In this document: positions 1 through 9,878 of the stretch, in pieces
Layout of the letters: each line of letters begins with the position of its first letter
Numbering within the stretch: position 1 is the first letter of the stretch
Source of the DNA: Thiorhodovibrio winogradskyi
GTDB taxonomy: Bacteria; Pseudomonadota; Gammaproteobacteria; Chromatiales; Chromatiaceae
DNA: 64,000 bases
Direction: 5' to 3'
Assembly (NCBI RefSeq): GCF_036208045.1
Contig: NZ_CP121472.1
Location: 62,001-126,000, forward strand
Made by a program: the position numbers and the translations under genes
The notes under the pieces: model-generated
What the model was told of the DNA's origin: nothing
Database searches by the model: none
The model's input: the letters and a program-made list of their open reading frames with translations, nothing else

Positions 1-1846
1 CCCGGCAGGGCATCATGCCGCGCACCGAGTTAATCGCCCAGACCGAGGTCGCGCGCCCAAGATCAGCCAGCCTCAGGCGGCGTTCGCTGATGCGGCCGGC
101 AGCGAGCAACTCCGCGCGGTAGCAGCCGGGCAGCAGGCCGGCGGAGACGGGTGGGGTGTAGCAAGCTCCGTCCAACTGAAGGACGATGTTGGTGAAGCTG
201 CCCTCGGTCAGTTCATGGCGCTCGTTGAACAGGAAAATCTCTTCACCGCTACCTGGAAATCCCCCGGCGGCCAGTTGGTAGGCCCGGCGATCCGTGGTCT
301 TGTGGCGCAGCAGGACATCGTGCGAGTCAATGGGCCGGTCCGCCAGGCGCACCCGCAGCGGTGTCGGCATCGGGCGCTCTTGCAGTGCGCTGGCGGAGAC
401 CGAGACCGCGCCGGTCGCGGATAAAACCAGCCTCAGGATGTGGGCCTCCTCGGGCCTTGCGCGCCGGCTGGCCTCAATGGCCGCCTTCAGGTGCTGCAAG
501 ATGAGCGCCTGGTCGCGGGGAAAGCCAAACACCCGCGCGCTCGCGCGCAGCCGTCGCAGATGCCGCTGTTGCAGAAACACCTGGCCATCCGGCTGGAGCA
601 GCATGGTTTCCAGCAACCCGAAGCGGGGCGCGGTATCGGCAAGCAGGCTCGCTTTCAGTCGCAGCTCGGCCAGTTCCCGATCCACCTGGCTGTCCCAGAC
701 GATGCCGCCACCGCTGCCATATTCGGCCATGCCAGAGCGGCGATGAACCACCAGGGTGCGGATCAGGACGCTCCAAAAGGCGCGTCCGGATTCCAACCGG
801 GTGCCAATGGTACCGGTGTAGAAGCCACGCGGAGAGGCTTCCAGTTCGGCAATGATGGCCGTGGCCGCCACCTTGGGCGCGCCCGTGATGGAGGCCGCTG
901 GAAAGAGCGCGGCCAAAGCCGCATCCTCGCTGGCGTCGGTTTCGGCGGTAACCTCGCTGATCATCTGATGCACCGTGGGATAGTGCTCGAGCGCGAACAG
1001 CCTCGGCACCCGCACCTGTCCGATGCGCGCGATCCGCCCGAGGTCGTTGCGCACCATATCGACGATCATGCGATTCTCGGCGCGTTCTTTCTCGCACGCG
1101 TGCAGGCGTCGCGCGGCGTCCCGGTCGGCTGCCTCGGTCTCGCCACGCGCGGCGGTGCCCTTCATCGGGCGGCAGCAGAGCCGATGGTGATCGCGCTCGA
1201 AAAAGGTCTCTGGGCTCAAGGAGAGCAGGGCAAAATCGCCGGTGTCGATGAAGGCTGCATGAGGGCAGCGATGCCGTGCGACGAGCCGCAGAAAAAGCCG
1301 GCGTAGCCCGGCGTGGCTCGGCGGCTCCAGCAGGCGCGCGCGATAGCGCTGGGTCAGATTGATCTGGTAGGCATTTCCAGCGGCCAGATGCGTCTTGACC
1401 GCGGCGAAGGCGCGGGCATAGTCCTGCTCGCTCATCTCAGGTTGCCAGGGGCCGAATAGCGGCTCGCGCGTCTCGGCATTGCCATCGCCATCGCCATCGG
1501 AGTCGTACTCAGCCAAGAGCGCGTCACCTTCGACAAGCGTCAGAGTCTGAAAACCGGCCATCCATAGCAGAGGCTGGGACGGGTTCTGTTGGCCGCGCAG
1601 AGAGGAATCAAAGGCGGTGCCGGCTTCATACGCCAAGCAGCAGAGACTTGCCGGGGTGTCGGTATGTGCGAGTCCTTCGGCCAGCAACGGGCGGACCTCG
1701 TCGGGCGCATTCGTGCGCAAAACCCAGGCTGGATCCCGCAGCTGCAGCCAAGCCGCGCAAGCGGGATCATGGATCAGTGCGGAAGCCGGCCGGGGATCAG
1801 GCGGGAAATCGGACTGGGGCAGTGCGACTAGCAAAGTTTGGTCCAT
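1..1846 (-). CDS. pabB: Aminodeoxychorismate synthase component I fused to aminodeoxychorismate lyase (PabB-PabC), C-terminus cut by window edge
   Basis: Translating the minus strand from the ATG at 1846 gives an open frame of at least 615 codons without a stop. The N-terminal two thirds is a chorismate-binding enzyme with the motifs NAYQINLTQR, ENRMIVDMVRNDLGR and ITGAPK, as in PabB, which makes 4-amino-4-deoxychorismate from chorismate and ammonia. The last third is a class IV aminotransferase-like (PabC) domain with FGLLETM, LRHKTTDR (probable PLP lysine) and LTEGSFTN; it would release pyruvate to give 4-aminobenzoate for folate. The frame is still open at NSVRG..., close to the usual end of such fusions, so only a few residues are probably missing. 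Cytosolic. It reads away from the diguanylate cyclase-like gene at 2241. Confidence 0.9.
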   Translation of the reverse strand, partial: MDQTLLVALPQSDFPPDPRPASALIHDPACAAWLQLRDPAWVLRTNAPDEVRPLLAEGLAHTDTPASLCCLAYEAGTAFDSSLRGQQNPSQPLLWMAGFQTLTLVEGDALLAEYDSDGDGDGNAETREPLFGPWQPEMSEQDYARAFAAVKTHLAAGNAYQINLTQRYRARLLEPPSHAGLRRLFLRLVARHRCPHAAFIDTGDFALLSLSPETFFERDHHRLCCRPMKGTAARGETEAADRDAARRLHACEKERAENRMIVDMVRNDLGRIARIGQVRVPRLFALEHYPTVHQMISEVTAETDASEDAALAALFPAASITGAPKVAATAIIAELEASPRGFYTGTIGTRLESGRAFWSVLIRTLVVHRRSGMAEYGSGGGIVWDSQVDRELAELRLKASLLADTAPRFGLLETMLLQPDGQVFLQQRHLRRLRASARVFGFPRDQALILQHLKAAIEASRRARPEEAHILRLVLSATGAVSVSASALQERPMPTPLRVRLADRPIDSHDVLLRHKTTDRRAYQLAAGGFPGSGEEIFLFNERHELTEGSFTNIVLQLDGACYTPPVSAGLLPGCYRAELLAAGRISERRLRLADLGRATSVWAINSVRGMMPCR

Positions 1847-2240
1847 TGAACGAATGTTGCGACAATCCCGCGATGAGACAATCAGGATTCTTGAATAACT
1901 CGTGACCTTGAACCGTCCATCATCCCATGACAACCCATCAATCCCTATCCCCTCAATTTGAAGGATGCCGGTACCAAAGCACTCTGCTTTCATGCCGCAT
2001 TTGCCGAACAATCCGTCGCCGCGCTTCGATCCGGGCTTGATCACTGATACCATCGATACCCATCACGCAACCATCTTCCTGGGTGTGCTCAGCCTCTATG
2101 TCGTGCTGCTGTGGTATGACATGATGGCCGAGTCCCCAAGGCCTGCATTGCGCACTGAGAGTTCCGCGTAAGCGGGCCTGGTTCATTGACGAAACTCGGG
2201 TCGCTAGACATGGCCCGTACTAGATCCGGAGCACATCACC
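1847..2240. other. Intergenic region between divergent pabB and the GGDEF-EAL gene
   Basis: These 394 bases separate two divergent genes and must hold both promoters. A 68-codon frame at 1965-2171 (+) contains one hydrophobic stretch (ATIFLGVLSLYVVLLWY) but has no convincing ribosome binding site and no family I recognise. I do not call it a gene. Confidence 0.4.
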
Positions 2241-5200
2241 ATGAAGCAGTGTCTCGCTCGGGAGCCGGATGCAACCCCGCCCGAGCGATCTCTCGCGCAC
2301 TCCCTGGCCTGGGAGTACTGGCTCGATGCCGAGGGAGGCTTGCGGGAGGTTTCTTCTGTGTGCGAGGAAATCAGCGGTTACGCGGCAGGCGATTTTCTTG
2401 CCGATCCGGATTTGTGGTTAGGAATACTGACGCCGGACTCGCGGCAGCGCTGGAGCGACCAGTTGCGGGCACAGACGATGTCCGGTGCGACCAGCCCTCA
2501 GACGGCCATCGAGTTGGCGCTGATAATCAGCGACGGGCAGCAGCGCTGGATTGAACACCGCTGTCAGCCGGTGTTTGCTCCCGATGGCTGCCTGCAGGGA
2601 TGGCGGGGGCTCATCCTGGATATCACCGCGCGCAAGAAAGCCGAACTGGCGCTGGCGCGCGAGAAAGGTTTGGCACGCACAATCAGTGCCTTTAATCAAG
2701 CGTTGATCCAGACTGGGGATCTGGATGCGCTGCTTGCCACCCTGTGCCGGTTGGTGGTGGAAACCGGGGGGCTTCGGGCCTGCATGATTTTCCGCTGGTC
2801 CGAGCCCGAACAGAAGCTGGAGCCTCTGGTCTGGTCCGGCCTCGGCGAGGACTCAGTGGCGCGCATGCCACGCGCCATGGCCGCGAGCGACCATCTCAGC
2901 GCGGCCGCGCCCCTGCGCGCCTGGTGCGGGGAGTGTGCGGTGTTCTGCCATGACCGCGCCGCGCCCGCGTGCGATGCACCCTTTGACCTGTGGTTGCAAA
3001 GCCTGGGCGTTCAGGCCAGCAGTCATCAGCTGTATCGGGCCGGAGGCGAGCAGGCTGATGCGCCGCTTGGGGTGGTCAGCTATCTGCTGGCCGATGACCT
3101 TGCCCTTGACCGCGAATACTGTGAGCTGCTTGGCCAGTTGACCGCCGATCTCTCCTTCGGCATCGGCTACCTGAAGCGGCGCGCGCATGAGGCGCGGATG
3201 CAAGCGGACATTACCCGGCGCAAAGTCCGACTGGATGCTTTATTTCAGTCCTCGCCGGTGGGTGTCGCGCTCATCCGCGAACGTCGGATCATCGAGGCCA
3301 ATGATCGACTGTGCGAGCTGACCGGCTATGCGCGCGAGGAGCTCATCGACCACAGTACACGTCTTTTGTACGTCAGCGAGCAGGCGTTCGCGGCTAATGG
3401 TGAGGCGCTCTACCCGCGACTCCAAAGCTGTGGTGAGGCGCGGGTCGAAACCCAGCTGCGCCGCAAGGATGGCGAAATCCTCGAGGTGACCCTCTGCCTG
3501 TCTTTGCTCGACCCGGCCGCTCCCGACCAGGGCAGTATCTCGACTGTGCTGGACATGACGGAATCGCGACGTGACCGCGCCCTGCTCGAAACCCGGCTTG
3601 CCCTGGCCAAGCACAGTCGCGAGGGCGACCTGGAGGCGATCCGCAAGACCGCGGCCGAGGCAGCGAAACGCATCACCACGAGCCGGGAGGCCGAGGTGCG
3701 CCTGCTCGACCATGAGCAGGCGCCGGTGGTCTGGTCCGAGCTTGAAGCGGACGCCTTGCCGTTGTGGCGCGAAGCGGCGCGGACAAACACACCCTTAGTG
3801 CGCAACGAGAGCAAGCCAGCCAAGGGTGGCTCCCGGGTGGCCGTCCCCCTGACGCAGCAGGGCCAGGTCGTGGCCGTGCTCGAAGTCGCGGGCAAGGAGG
3901 CCGACTACGGGGAAGCGGACCTCCTCAGGCTCCAGCAGCTTGCCTCCATGGCGGTCGAGAGTATCGAAATCATCCATGCCGCGCAGGCCTTGCGCGCTGG
4001 CGAGGAGCGCTATCGCATTGCCATTCAGGCCGCGCGTGACGGCATCTGGGATTGGGATATTCGCGCCGGGCGGGTGGATGTGAACGCCCGCTATCTCACC
4101 ATGCTTGGCTTCTTGCCGGAGCCAGCCTGGCTGAGCTTTTCCCGCTGGCGCGGCCTGGTCCACCCCGAGGATCTGGAGCGCATGCTCAGGGTCGTCGAGA
4201 GTAGCAAGTCCGCCGATCAGCCCTTTGAGGCCGAATACCGGCTCCAGCACCAGTCTGGCCGCTGGCACTGGGTATTCGCGCGCGGTCGGGTCATTGAGCG
4301 CGACGCCCAAGGTACGGCAGTGCGCATGGCTGGCATTCATATCGACATTGATGCGCGCAAACAGGCGGAATTGGCCGCGCGCGAGGCGCGACAATGGCTT
4401 GAGGTGGCGCTCGCGGGCGGTGAGATGGGTCTGTACGAGGTCGATCTCATCGAGGGTAGCGGCCGGGTGGATGCGCATTATCTGCGCATGCTCGGCTATG
4501 CACCGGGGGAGATCGTCATGGATGTTTCGACCTGGCAAGCCCTGATGCATCCAGAGGATCGCGAGCGCATGAATGCGCTGGTCGCGGAAATGGTCGATGG
4601 GCAGCTCGACCAGGCCGAGACCGAATATCGCATGCGGCATCGCGCGGGCGGGTGGCGTTGGATCCTGGACCGCTCGCGTGTGTATTCACGCGACCAACAA
4701 GGTCGTGCCGTGCGCAGCGGGGGTATTCACCTGGACATCACCAAGCGCAAGGCCACCGAGGAACGCCTGCGGCTCGCGGCCCAGGTATTTGAAAGCATTA
4801 GCGAAGGGATTGTCGTGACCGACCTGAGTGGCAAGATCCTGGATGTCAATCAGGCCTTTGTCACCATTACCGGCTACCCCTTGGCGGAGGTGAAGGGTCA
4901 GACGCCCGCGCTGCTGCGCTCGGGCCGGCACGATGACCACTTTTATGCCAAGCTCTGGCGTCAGCTTGAGCAGAGCCGTTTCTGGCAGGGAGAGATCTGG
5001 AATCGCCGCAAAAACGGCGAGATTTATCCGGAGTGGCTGACCATCAGTGCAGTTGTGGATGATCACGGCCAAGCCACCCACTATGTGGGGGTGTTCGCGG
5101 ACATCACCTCGCTGCGACAATCGCAGGACCGACTGGATTTTCTCGCCCATCACGATCCGCTCACCGGATTGCCAAACCGCGCGCTCTTGCTCGACCGTCT

Positions 5201-6455
5201 CGAAGTGGCGGTAGTGCGCGCGCGCCGCGAGAGCCGTGCCGTCGCGGTGTTATTTATTGACCTCGACGGCTTCAAGCGCGTCAACGATAACCTGGGCCAT
5301 GCCACCGGCGACAAGCTGCTAGTCGAGGTGGCTGAACGGATGCGGTCGCGTTTGCGCCGCGGCGACACCCTGGGGCGTCTTGGTGGCGATGAGTTCCTGA
5401 TGCTGCTTGAACAGGACGTGGAGGAAGGAAGCGCCGTGACCTTGGCCAAGCTGCTGCTGGAAATCCTTGCGGAGCCAATCGTCGTCGATGAGCACGAGAT
5501 TTTTGTTTCCGGCAGCATTGGTATCAGTCTGTTTCCGCAAGATGGTGAGGATGCAGAGGCACTCTTGGCGCATGCCGATCTGGCCATGTATCAAGCCAAG
5601 GCCTTGGGGCGCGGTCGCCATGCCTTTTATGAACCAGAACTAAGCCACAAGGCAGAACGGCAGTTTGGCATTGAGCGGGCGCTGCGCGGCGCGCTCTTGC
5701 GGGGCGATTTTTTTCTCCTCTACCAGCCACAAGTCAGTCTCAGTGATGGCAGTCTGCTTGGGGTTGAGGCCCTGCTGCGTTGGCGGCATCCGGAGTTGGG
5801 CGTCATGGAGCCGGCGCAGTTTTTGCCGGCTGCCGAGCGCTTCGGACTCATGGCCGAGATCGGGCGCTGGGTTCTGTTCGAGGCGGCCAACCAGTTGCGA
5901 CAATGGCGCAAGGTTGGGGTTGCCGTTCCTAAACTCGCCGTCAATGGTTGCCTGAGCGAACTGAGCCACGCGGACTTTCTGCCGGTGTTGCACGAGGTGC
6001 TGGACGCGAACTCTCTGGCCCCCGAGGATCTCGTAATTGAGTTGGTCGGCAGAATTTTTCTTGATCGCGGCGACCGGGTTCAGTCAAATCTCAAAGCCTT
6101 ACGGGAGTTGGGTGTGCGACTGGCGATCGACAACTTTGGCATTGACAGCGGAAATCTGGCCGACCTCGCGCGCCTGCGGGTTGACTGCCTAAAGATCGAC
6201 CGTTCGCTGACGGCTGCGGCTGCCGAGGATGGCCGCGTGACCTCGGTTTGCCGGTCGATCTTCGGGCTGGGCAAAGCTCTCCGCCTTGAGGTGGTCGCCG
6301 AGGGCATCGAGAGGCGGTCCCAGGCCCAACTCCTGAGACGACATGGTTGCACCGCCGCGCAGGGCTGGCTCTTTGCCGAGCCTTTTATGGGCGCGCAACT
6401 GTCAGAGTGGGAAGGTGCCGGTGCGTCCTTCTTGGCCCTAATCAACCGGGATTAG
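2241..6455 (+). CDS. Multi-PAS/GAF sensor protein with GGDEF and degenerate EAL domains
   Basis: A 1404-residue soluble protein without membrane segments. In order I see a PAS/PAC domain (about 15-135), a GAF-like domain (about 145-310), PAS (about 330-450), GAF-like (about 455-590), three more PAS/PAC domains (about 595-720, 725-850, 855-975), GGDEF (about 980-1140) and EAL (about 1155-1395). The cyclase motif GGDEF (1048-1052) is intact and is preceded by an RRGD inhibitory (I) site, so it can probably make cyclic di-GMP under feedback control. The EAL half keeps EAL (1176-1178), the AVN asparagine, LKIDRS, AEGIE and the AAQGW glutamine. However ELTE reads ELVG and the DDFGTGYSS loop reads DNFGIDSGN, so the second metal-binding Asp and the loop glutamate are lost; phosphodiesterase activity is doubtful. 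The sensed signal is unknown. Start chosen at the ATG behind the open stretch at 2230. Confidence 0.93.
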   Translation: MKQCLAREPDATPPERSLAHSLAWEYWLDAEGGLREVSSVCEEISGYAAGDFLADPDLWLGILTPDSRQRWSDQLRAQTMSGATSPQTAIELALIISDGQQRWIEHRCQPVFAPDGCLQGWRGLILDITARKKAELALAREKGLARTISAFNQALIQTGDLDALLATLCRLVVETGGLRACMIFRWSEPEQKLEPLVWSGLGEDSVARMPRAMAASDHLSAAAPLRAWCGECAVFCHDRAAPACDAPFDLWLQSLGVQASSHQLYRAGGEQADAPLGVVSYLLADDLALDREYCELLGQLTADLSFGIGYLKRRAHEARMQADITRRKVRLDALFQSSPVGVALIRERRIIEANDRLCELTGYAREELIDHSTRLLYVSEQAFAANGEALYPRLQSCGEARVETQLRRKDGEILEVTLCLSLLDPAAPDQGSISTVLDMTESRRDRALLETRLALAKHSREGDLEAIRKTAAEAAKRITTSREAEVRLLDHEQAPVVWSELEADALPLWREAARTNTPLVRNESKPAKGGSRVAVPLTQQGQVVAVLEVAGKEADYGEADLLRLQQLASMAVESIEIIHAAQALRAGEERYRIAIQAARDGIWDWDIRAGRVDVNARYLTMLGFLPEPAWLSFSRWRGLVHPEDLERMLRVVESSKSADQPFEAEYRLQHQSGRWHWVFARGRVIERDAQGTAVRMAGIHIDIDARKQAELAAREARQWLEVALAGGEMGLYEVDLIEGSGRVDAHYLRMLGYAPGEIVMDVSTWQALMHPEDRERMNALVAEMVDGQLDQAETEYRMRHRAGGWRWILDRSRVYSRDQQGRAVRSGGIHLDITKRKATEERLRLAAQVFESISEGIVVTDLSGKILDVNQAFVTITGYPLAEVKGQTPALLRSGRHDDHFYAKLWRQLEQSRFWQGEIWNRRKNGEIYPEWLTISAVVDDHGQATHYVGVFADITSLRQSQDRLDFLAHHDPLTGLPNRALLLDRLEVAVVRARRESRAVAVLFIDLDGFKRVNDNLGHATGDKLLVEVAERMRSRLRRGDTLGRLGGDEFLMLLEQDVEEGSAVTLAKLLLEILAEPIVVDEHEIFVSGSIGISLFPQDGEDAEALLAHADLAMYQAKALGRGRHAFYEPELSHKAERQFGIERALRGALLRGDFFLLYQPQVSLSDGSLLGVEALLRWRHPELGVMEPAQFLPAAERFGLMAEIGRWVLFEAANQLRQWRKVGVAVPKLAVNGCLSELSHADFLPVLHEVLDANSLAPEDLVIELVGRIFLDRGDRVQSNLKALRELGVRLAIDNFGIDSGNLADLARLRVDCLKIDRSLTAAAAEDGRVTSVCRSIFGLGKALRLEVVAEGIERRSQAQLLRRHGCTAAQGWLFAEPFMGAQLSEWEGAGASFLALINRD

Positions 6456-6466
6456 CTGTATTGGGA

Positions 6467-8260
6467 TCAGTTTTGTTGCGAGTTGTCCGGCATTTGAAGG
6501 TGAAGACTGCTGGTCACGACGCTCGCCGCACCCTGACCGCGTGGATCGCTGGCGGCCAGGACGCGCTGTCCAGCCCGGTCCCAGTAAACCGCTTGCATGT
6601 TGCCGAACATCTTGGGGTCAATCGGCTCCAGTCGATGGCCCATGGCCGCGAGCGCGGCGGTCTCTTCGGCAGTGAAGGCATCCGGCTCGTGCTGGATCAC
6701 ATCGGGCAGATACTGGTGGTGGAAGCGCGGCGCGTCCACCCAGTCGGCGGGCGTGCCACCCTTGCTCAACGCGAGCAGGGCATTCAGCACCATGGTAATG
6801 ATGCGGCTGCCACCGGGTGTGCCGAGAATGGCCACGCCCTGATCGGACTCGGCAAAAGTCGGACTCATGCTTGAGAGCATGCGCTTGCCAGGGGCGATGG
6901 CGTTGGCCTCACCGCCGACCAGGCCGTAGACATTGGCCGTCCCCGGTTGGGCGGCGAAGTCATCCATCTCGTCGTTGAGTAGCACACCAGTGCCAGGCGG
7001 CACGAATCCTGCGCCGAAGGGGTAGTTGATGCTGAGCGTGGCTGCAACCCTGTTGCCTTCGTCATCCAGAATGGAGAAATGGGTGGTGTCCTGGCCCTCG
7101 CTGGCGGGTACATGCGATGGCAAGCCCGATGGCAAATCGGCCGGCAAGCTGGGCGGCAAGCTGGGCGTGGCCCGAGTCGGGTGGATGTCGCGCGCCAGCC
7201 CGGCGAGATAGTAGGGATGCATCAAACGCGCGAGGGGTATCTCGACCTGATCGGGGTCGCCCAGAAAGGCCGCGCGGTCGCGATAAGCGCGGCGCATGGT
7301 CTCGACAATCCGATGCACGGATGCAACCCGGTCCTGGTCCTCGAGATGAAGCTCGGCCAGCATGCCCAGCATTTGCGCAAGCCCGACCCCGCCGGCGGAG
7401 GGTGGTGGCGCGCTGGTGATGGTCCAGCCAGCAAAGTCAAACACAATGGGCGCGCGCTCGATGATGCGATAGTCGCTCAGATCCTCCGTCGTCCAGATGC
7501 CGCCAGCCGCGCGCACGCCGGCGACCAGTTGTTCGGCCAGCTCGCCGCTATAGAAGCCATCGCGACCGCGCGCGGCAATGCGCTCGAGCGTGCGGGCCAG
7601 TTCGGGTTGGCGCAGCACATGGCCTTCGGGCGGCACCTCGCCGGCAAGCAGAAATTGTTCCGCGGCGGCGGGCGAGGCTCTCAGCACCTCGAGGCGCCAG
7701 CGGGCCAGCCGGCGGTAATGTGCGTCAATGGGGAAACCCTCGCGTGCCAGGGCGATGGCGGGTGCCAGGCTGTGGCTCAAAGGCAGGCGCGCATAGTGGG
7801 CGGCGAGGTGATCAAGCGCCGCCGGGACACCGGGAATACCGGCAGCCAGCGGGCCATTCAGTGCCAGCTCAGGCACCAGCTCGCCGTCATGGTCGAGGTA
7901 CATATCGCGCCTGGCCGCCAGCGGAGCGCGCTCGCGAGCATCGACGAAGATCGAGCGTTCCTCGGTGCCCAGGTGCAGCAGCCAGAAGCCACCACCGCCG
8001 AGCCCGGAGCTGTAAGGCTCCACCACTGCCAGGGCGGCGGCCACGGCAATAGCGGCGTCGAAGGCATTGCCGCCAGCTGCCAGGAGTTGCTCCCCGGCTT
8101 TGGTGGCCGCCGGATGGGCGCTGGCGATGGCGGCTGCGGGTGGGGTGGCCGCGGGCTGGTTTGGAGACTTGCCCATGGCGTTGGACAGGCCGTACGAAAA
8201 GAGCACGCAGATCAGCAGAGTTCTGCGCAACAGGGTCAGTAACCTCGCTGCTTTGGTCAC
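6467..8260 (-). CDS. ggt: Gamma-glutamyltransferase (gamma-glutamyltranspeptidase)
   Basis: A 597-residue protein of normal length for the family. The first 28 residues form a signal peptide (basic start, hydrophobic LLICVLFSYGLSNAMG), so it should act in the periplasm. It hydrolyses glutathione or transfers its gamma-glutamyl group, and matures by self-cleavage before a threonine. The cleavage site is seen at residues 391-394 (DTTH), which makes Thr392 the expected nucleophile; SSGLGGGG, NDEMDDF and GKRMLSSMSP are further family motifs. A proline/leucine-rich insert of about 20 residues (PSLPPSLPADLPSGLPSH) lies just before the cleavage site at the end of the large subunit and is unusual. 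It converges with the GGDEF-EAL gene, whose stop lies only 11 bases away. Confidence 0.95.
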   Translation of the reverse strand: MTKAARLLTLLRRTLLICVLFSYGLSNAMGKSPNQPAATPPAAAIASAHPAATKAGEQLLAAGGNAFDAAIAVAAALAVVEPYSSGLGGGGFWLLHLGTEERSIFVDARERAPLAARRDMYLDHDGELVPELALNGPLAAGIPGVPAALDHLAAHYARLPLSHSLAPAIALAREGFPIDAHYRRLARWRLEVLRASPAAAEQFLLAGEVPPEGHVLRQPELARTLERIAARGRDGFYSGELAEQLVAGVRAAGGIWTTEDLSDYRIIERAPIVFDFAGWTITSAPPPSAGGVGLAQMLGMLAELHLEDQDRVASVHRIVETMRRAYRDRAAFLGDPDQVEIPLARLMHPYYLAGLARDIHPTRATPSLPPSLPADLPSGLPSHVPASEGQDTTHFSILDDEGNRVAATLSINYPFGAGFVPPGTGVLLNDEMDDFAAQPGTANVYGLVGGEANAIAPGKRMLSSMSPTFAESDQGVAILGTPGGSRIITMVLNALLALSKGGTPADWVDAPRFHHQYLPDVIQHEPDAFTAEETAALAAMGHRLEPIDPKMFGNMQAVYWDRAGQRVLAASDPRGQGAASVVTSSLHLQMPDNSQQN

Positions 8261-8338
8261 GTTTTGAATTTTTGGTGTAAGGCTTGAAATGAGAATTAGG
8301 GCCTGGGCTCGCGGGTGGCCCTCAGCCCGCGGAGGCGG

Positions 8339-8377
8339 GCGCGATCCACTGACGCATGCGGCGCATGGGGATCGCGC
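8339..8377. terminator. Inverted repeat downstream of the ferredoxin gene
   Basis: Nine-base arms GCGCGATCC (8339-8347) and GGATCGCGC (8369-8377) form a hairpin starting ten bases after the ferredoxin stop on the minus strand. No T tract follows, so it could be a weak or Rho-assisted terminator or simply a stable RNA end. Confidence 0.3.
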
Positions 8378-8386
8378 ACGCTGAAC

Positions 8387-8674
<288 letters not shown>

Positions 8675-8698
8675 TTAGCGAAAGAGTACCTGCGCAGT

Positions 8699-9193
8699 TT
8701 AGCGAAAGCGCTCGCGCAATGCAGCATAGACGCTCGGCGCCACGAAGCCCGAGACATCGCCGCCAAGCCGGGCGATCTCCTTGACCAGGGACGAGGAGAT
8801 GTAAGCGTACTGCTCGGCAGGCGTTAAAAACAGGGTCTCGATGTCTGGTGCCATGCGTCGGTTCATGCCGGCGAGCTGGAACTCGTATTCAAAGTCCGAC
8901 ACCGCCCGCAGCCCGCGCATGATGACAGGCACGCCCAGGCCGCGGGCGAAATCCACCAGCAGCCCAGAGAATGAGGTGACCTTGACGTTGTCATGCTCAC
9001 GCGCGACGCCGCGCAGCATCTCCAGCCGTTCGGCCACGGTAAAAGTAGAGGCCTTGATCGAATCCTCAGCCACCGCAACCACCACCTGATCGAACAAGCG
9101 CGCCGCACGCGCAATTAGGTCGCTGTGGCCATTGGTGACGGGATCGAAAGTGCCAGGGTAAACGATGCTGCGCATTCCTGTTTTGCTGCTCAT
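8699..9193 (-). CDS. coaD: Phosphopantetheine adenylyltransferase
   Basis: A 164-residue enzyme of normal length that transfers AMP from ATP to 4'-phosphopantetheine, the penultimate step of coenzyme A synthesis. The nucleotidyltransferase motif [13 protein letters not shown] (T/HxGH) is near the N-terminus, followed by [15 protein letters not shown] and the C-terminal [20 protein letters not shown], all family signatures. The encoded start MSSKTGMRS may be a few residues longer than the mature family start; the inner methionine at residue 7 is an alternative. Cytosolic. Confidence 0.96.
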   Translation of the reverse strand: MSSKTGMRSIVYPGTFDPVTNGHSDLIARAARLFDQVVVAVAEDSIKASTFTVAERLEMLRGVAREHDNVKVTSFSGLLVDFARGLGVPVIMRGLRAVSDFEYEFQLAGMNRRMAPDIETLFLTPAEQYAYISSSLVKEIARLGGDVSGFVAPSVYAALRERFR

Positions 9194-9583
9194 GGTTTAA
9201 AAGGCTAAGCATAACAGAGCTCGATGACAGGCAGGTCGCAGCGACCTAGGCCAGACAGCCAATCCAACGCGGACCGATCAGTGTTCCTGCTGTCCTGGGT
9301 AACGCGCAGCCTCATCAACCTTAGAGTCAAGCTCCGCGGGCAAGATTGAGTCCCCTGCGAATGTCACTGTCCAGCGCCAGGTTGCCGGCCTGGTCATACG
9401 CCACTGGAGCAACTCAAATTGGGAACTGCTGGGCTCATGCCCTCGGGCTCACCTCGCGAGCCTCACCCAGGTAGAATGCAGCCTTTCGGATTCGACAGCT
9501 GATATGGAGCCTAATCTGGCACCTGATCCAAAAATGGGCCCGATATCGGACTCTGTTGTTACCACCTTCCAAGGAGCTTCCCC
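9194..9583. other. Intergenic region without a recognisable gene
   Basis: These 390 bases lie between coaD and a small plus-strand membrane protein gene, which point away from each other. I see no coding frame, RNA motif or repeat, apart from an AAGGAG ribosome binding site at about 9571 for the gene at 9584. Confidence 0.5.
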
Positions 9584-9856
9584 ATGGGAACCAACATCAT
9601 TCTGCTGCTCGCGCTGATCGCCATGATCGCCATCTGGATTTATCTGTTTCGCGACGGCGAGGGCACCGTCAGAACCGGTCGGCTGACTGGCAAGCTGCGC
9701 GGTTCGGTGCCTGGCGCGACCATTCGCGTCAAGGCTATGCCACCTGAAGACGGTGCTGGCGCCCACACGGATGATGCCGACAAGCAGAGCGAGGCTCGCG
9801 GCAATGCCGGGGGCGATCTGCCAGCCAAGACGGGTGTGTTCGACCAGAAAGACTGA
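9584..9856 (+). CDS. Small membrane-anchored hypothetical protein
   Basis: A 90-residue protein with one N-terminal membrane helix (NIILLLALIAMIAIWIYLF), then a short basic stretch and an acidic, disordered tail. A strong AAGGAG sits 7 bases before the ATG, which supports it being translated. I do not recognise a family. It stands alone, converging with the iron transporter ATPase gene 22 bases away. Confidence 0.6.
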   Translation: MGTNIILLLALIAMIAIWIYLFRDGEGTVRTGRLTGKLRGSVPGATIRVKAMPPEDGAGAHTDDADKQSEARGNAGGDLPAKTGVFDQKD

Positions 9857-9878
9857 ATCAGCCCCGGCCATTGCGCAC

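Noticed and set aside
474-1097. A 207-codon minus-strand frame and a 288-codon plus-strand frame (440-1306) as genes
   Set aside because: Both are antisense or out-of-frame shadows of the pabB-pabC gene; their compositions are Arg/Gly-rich and match no family.
1965-2171. Small hydrophobic peptide gene between pabB and the GGDEF-EAL gene
   Set aside because: No ribosome binding site and no recognised relative; the hydrophobic stretch alone is not enough.
7079-8242. A 387-codon plus-strand frame opposite ggt
   Set aside because: It is the antisense shadow of gamma-glutamyltransferase, which has full motif support.
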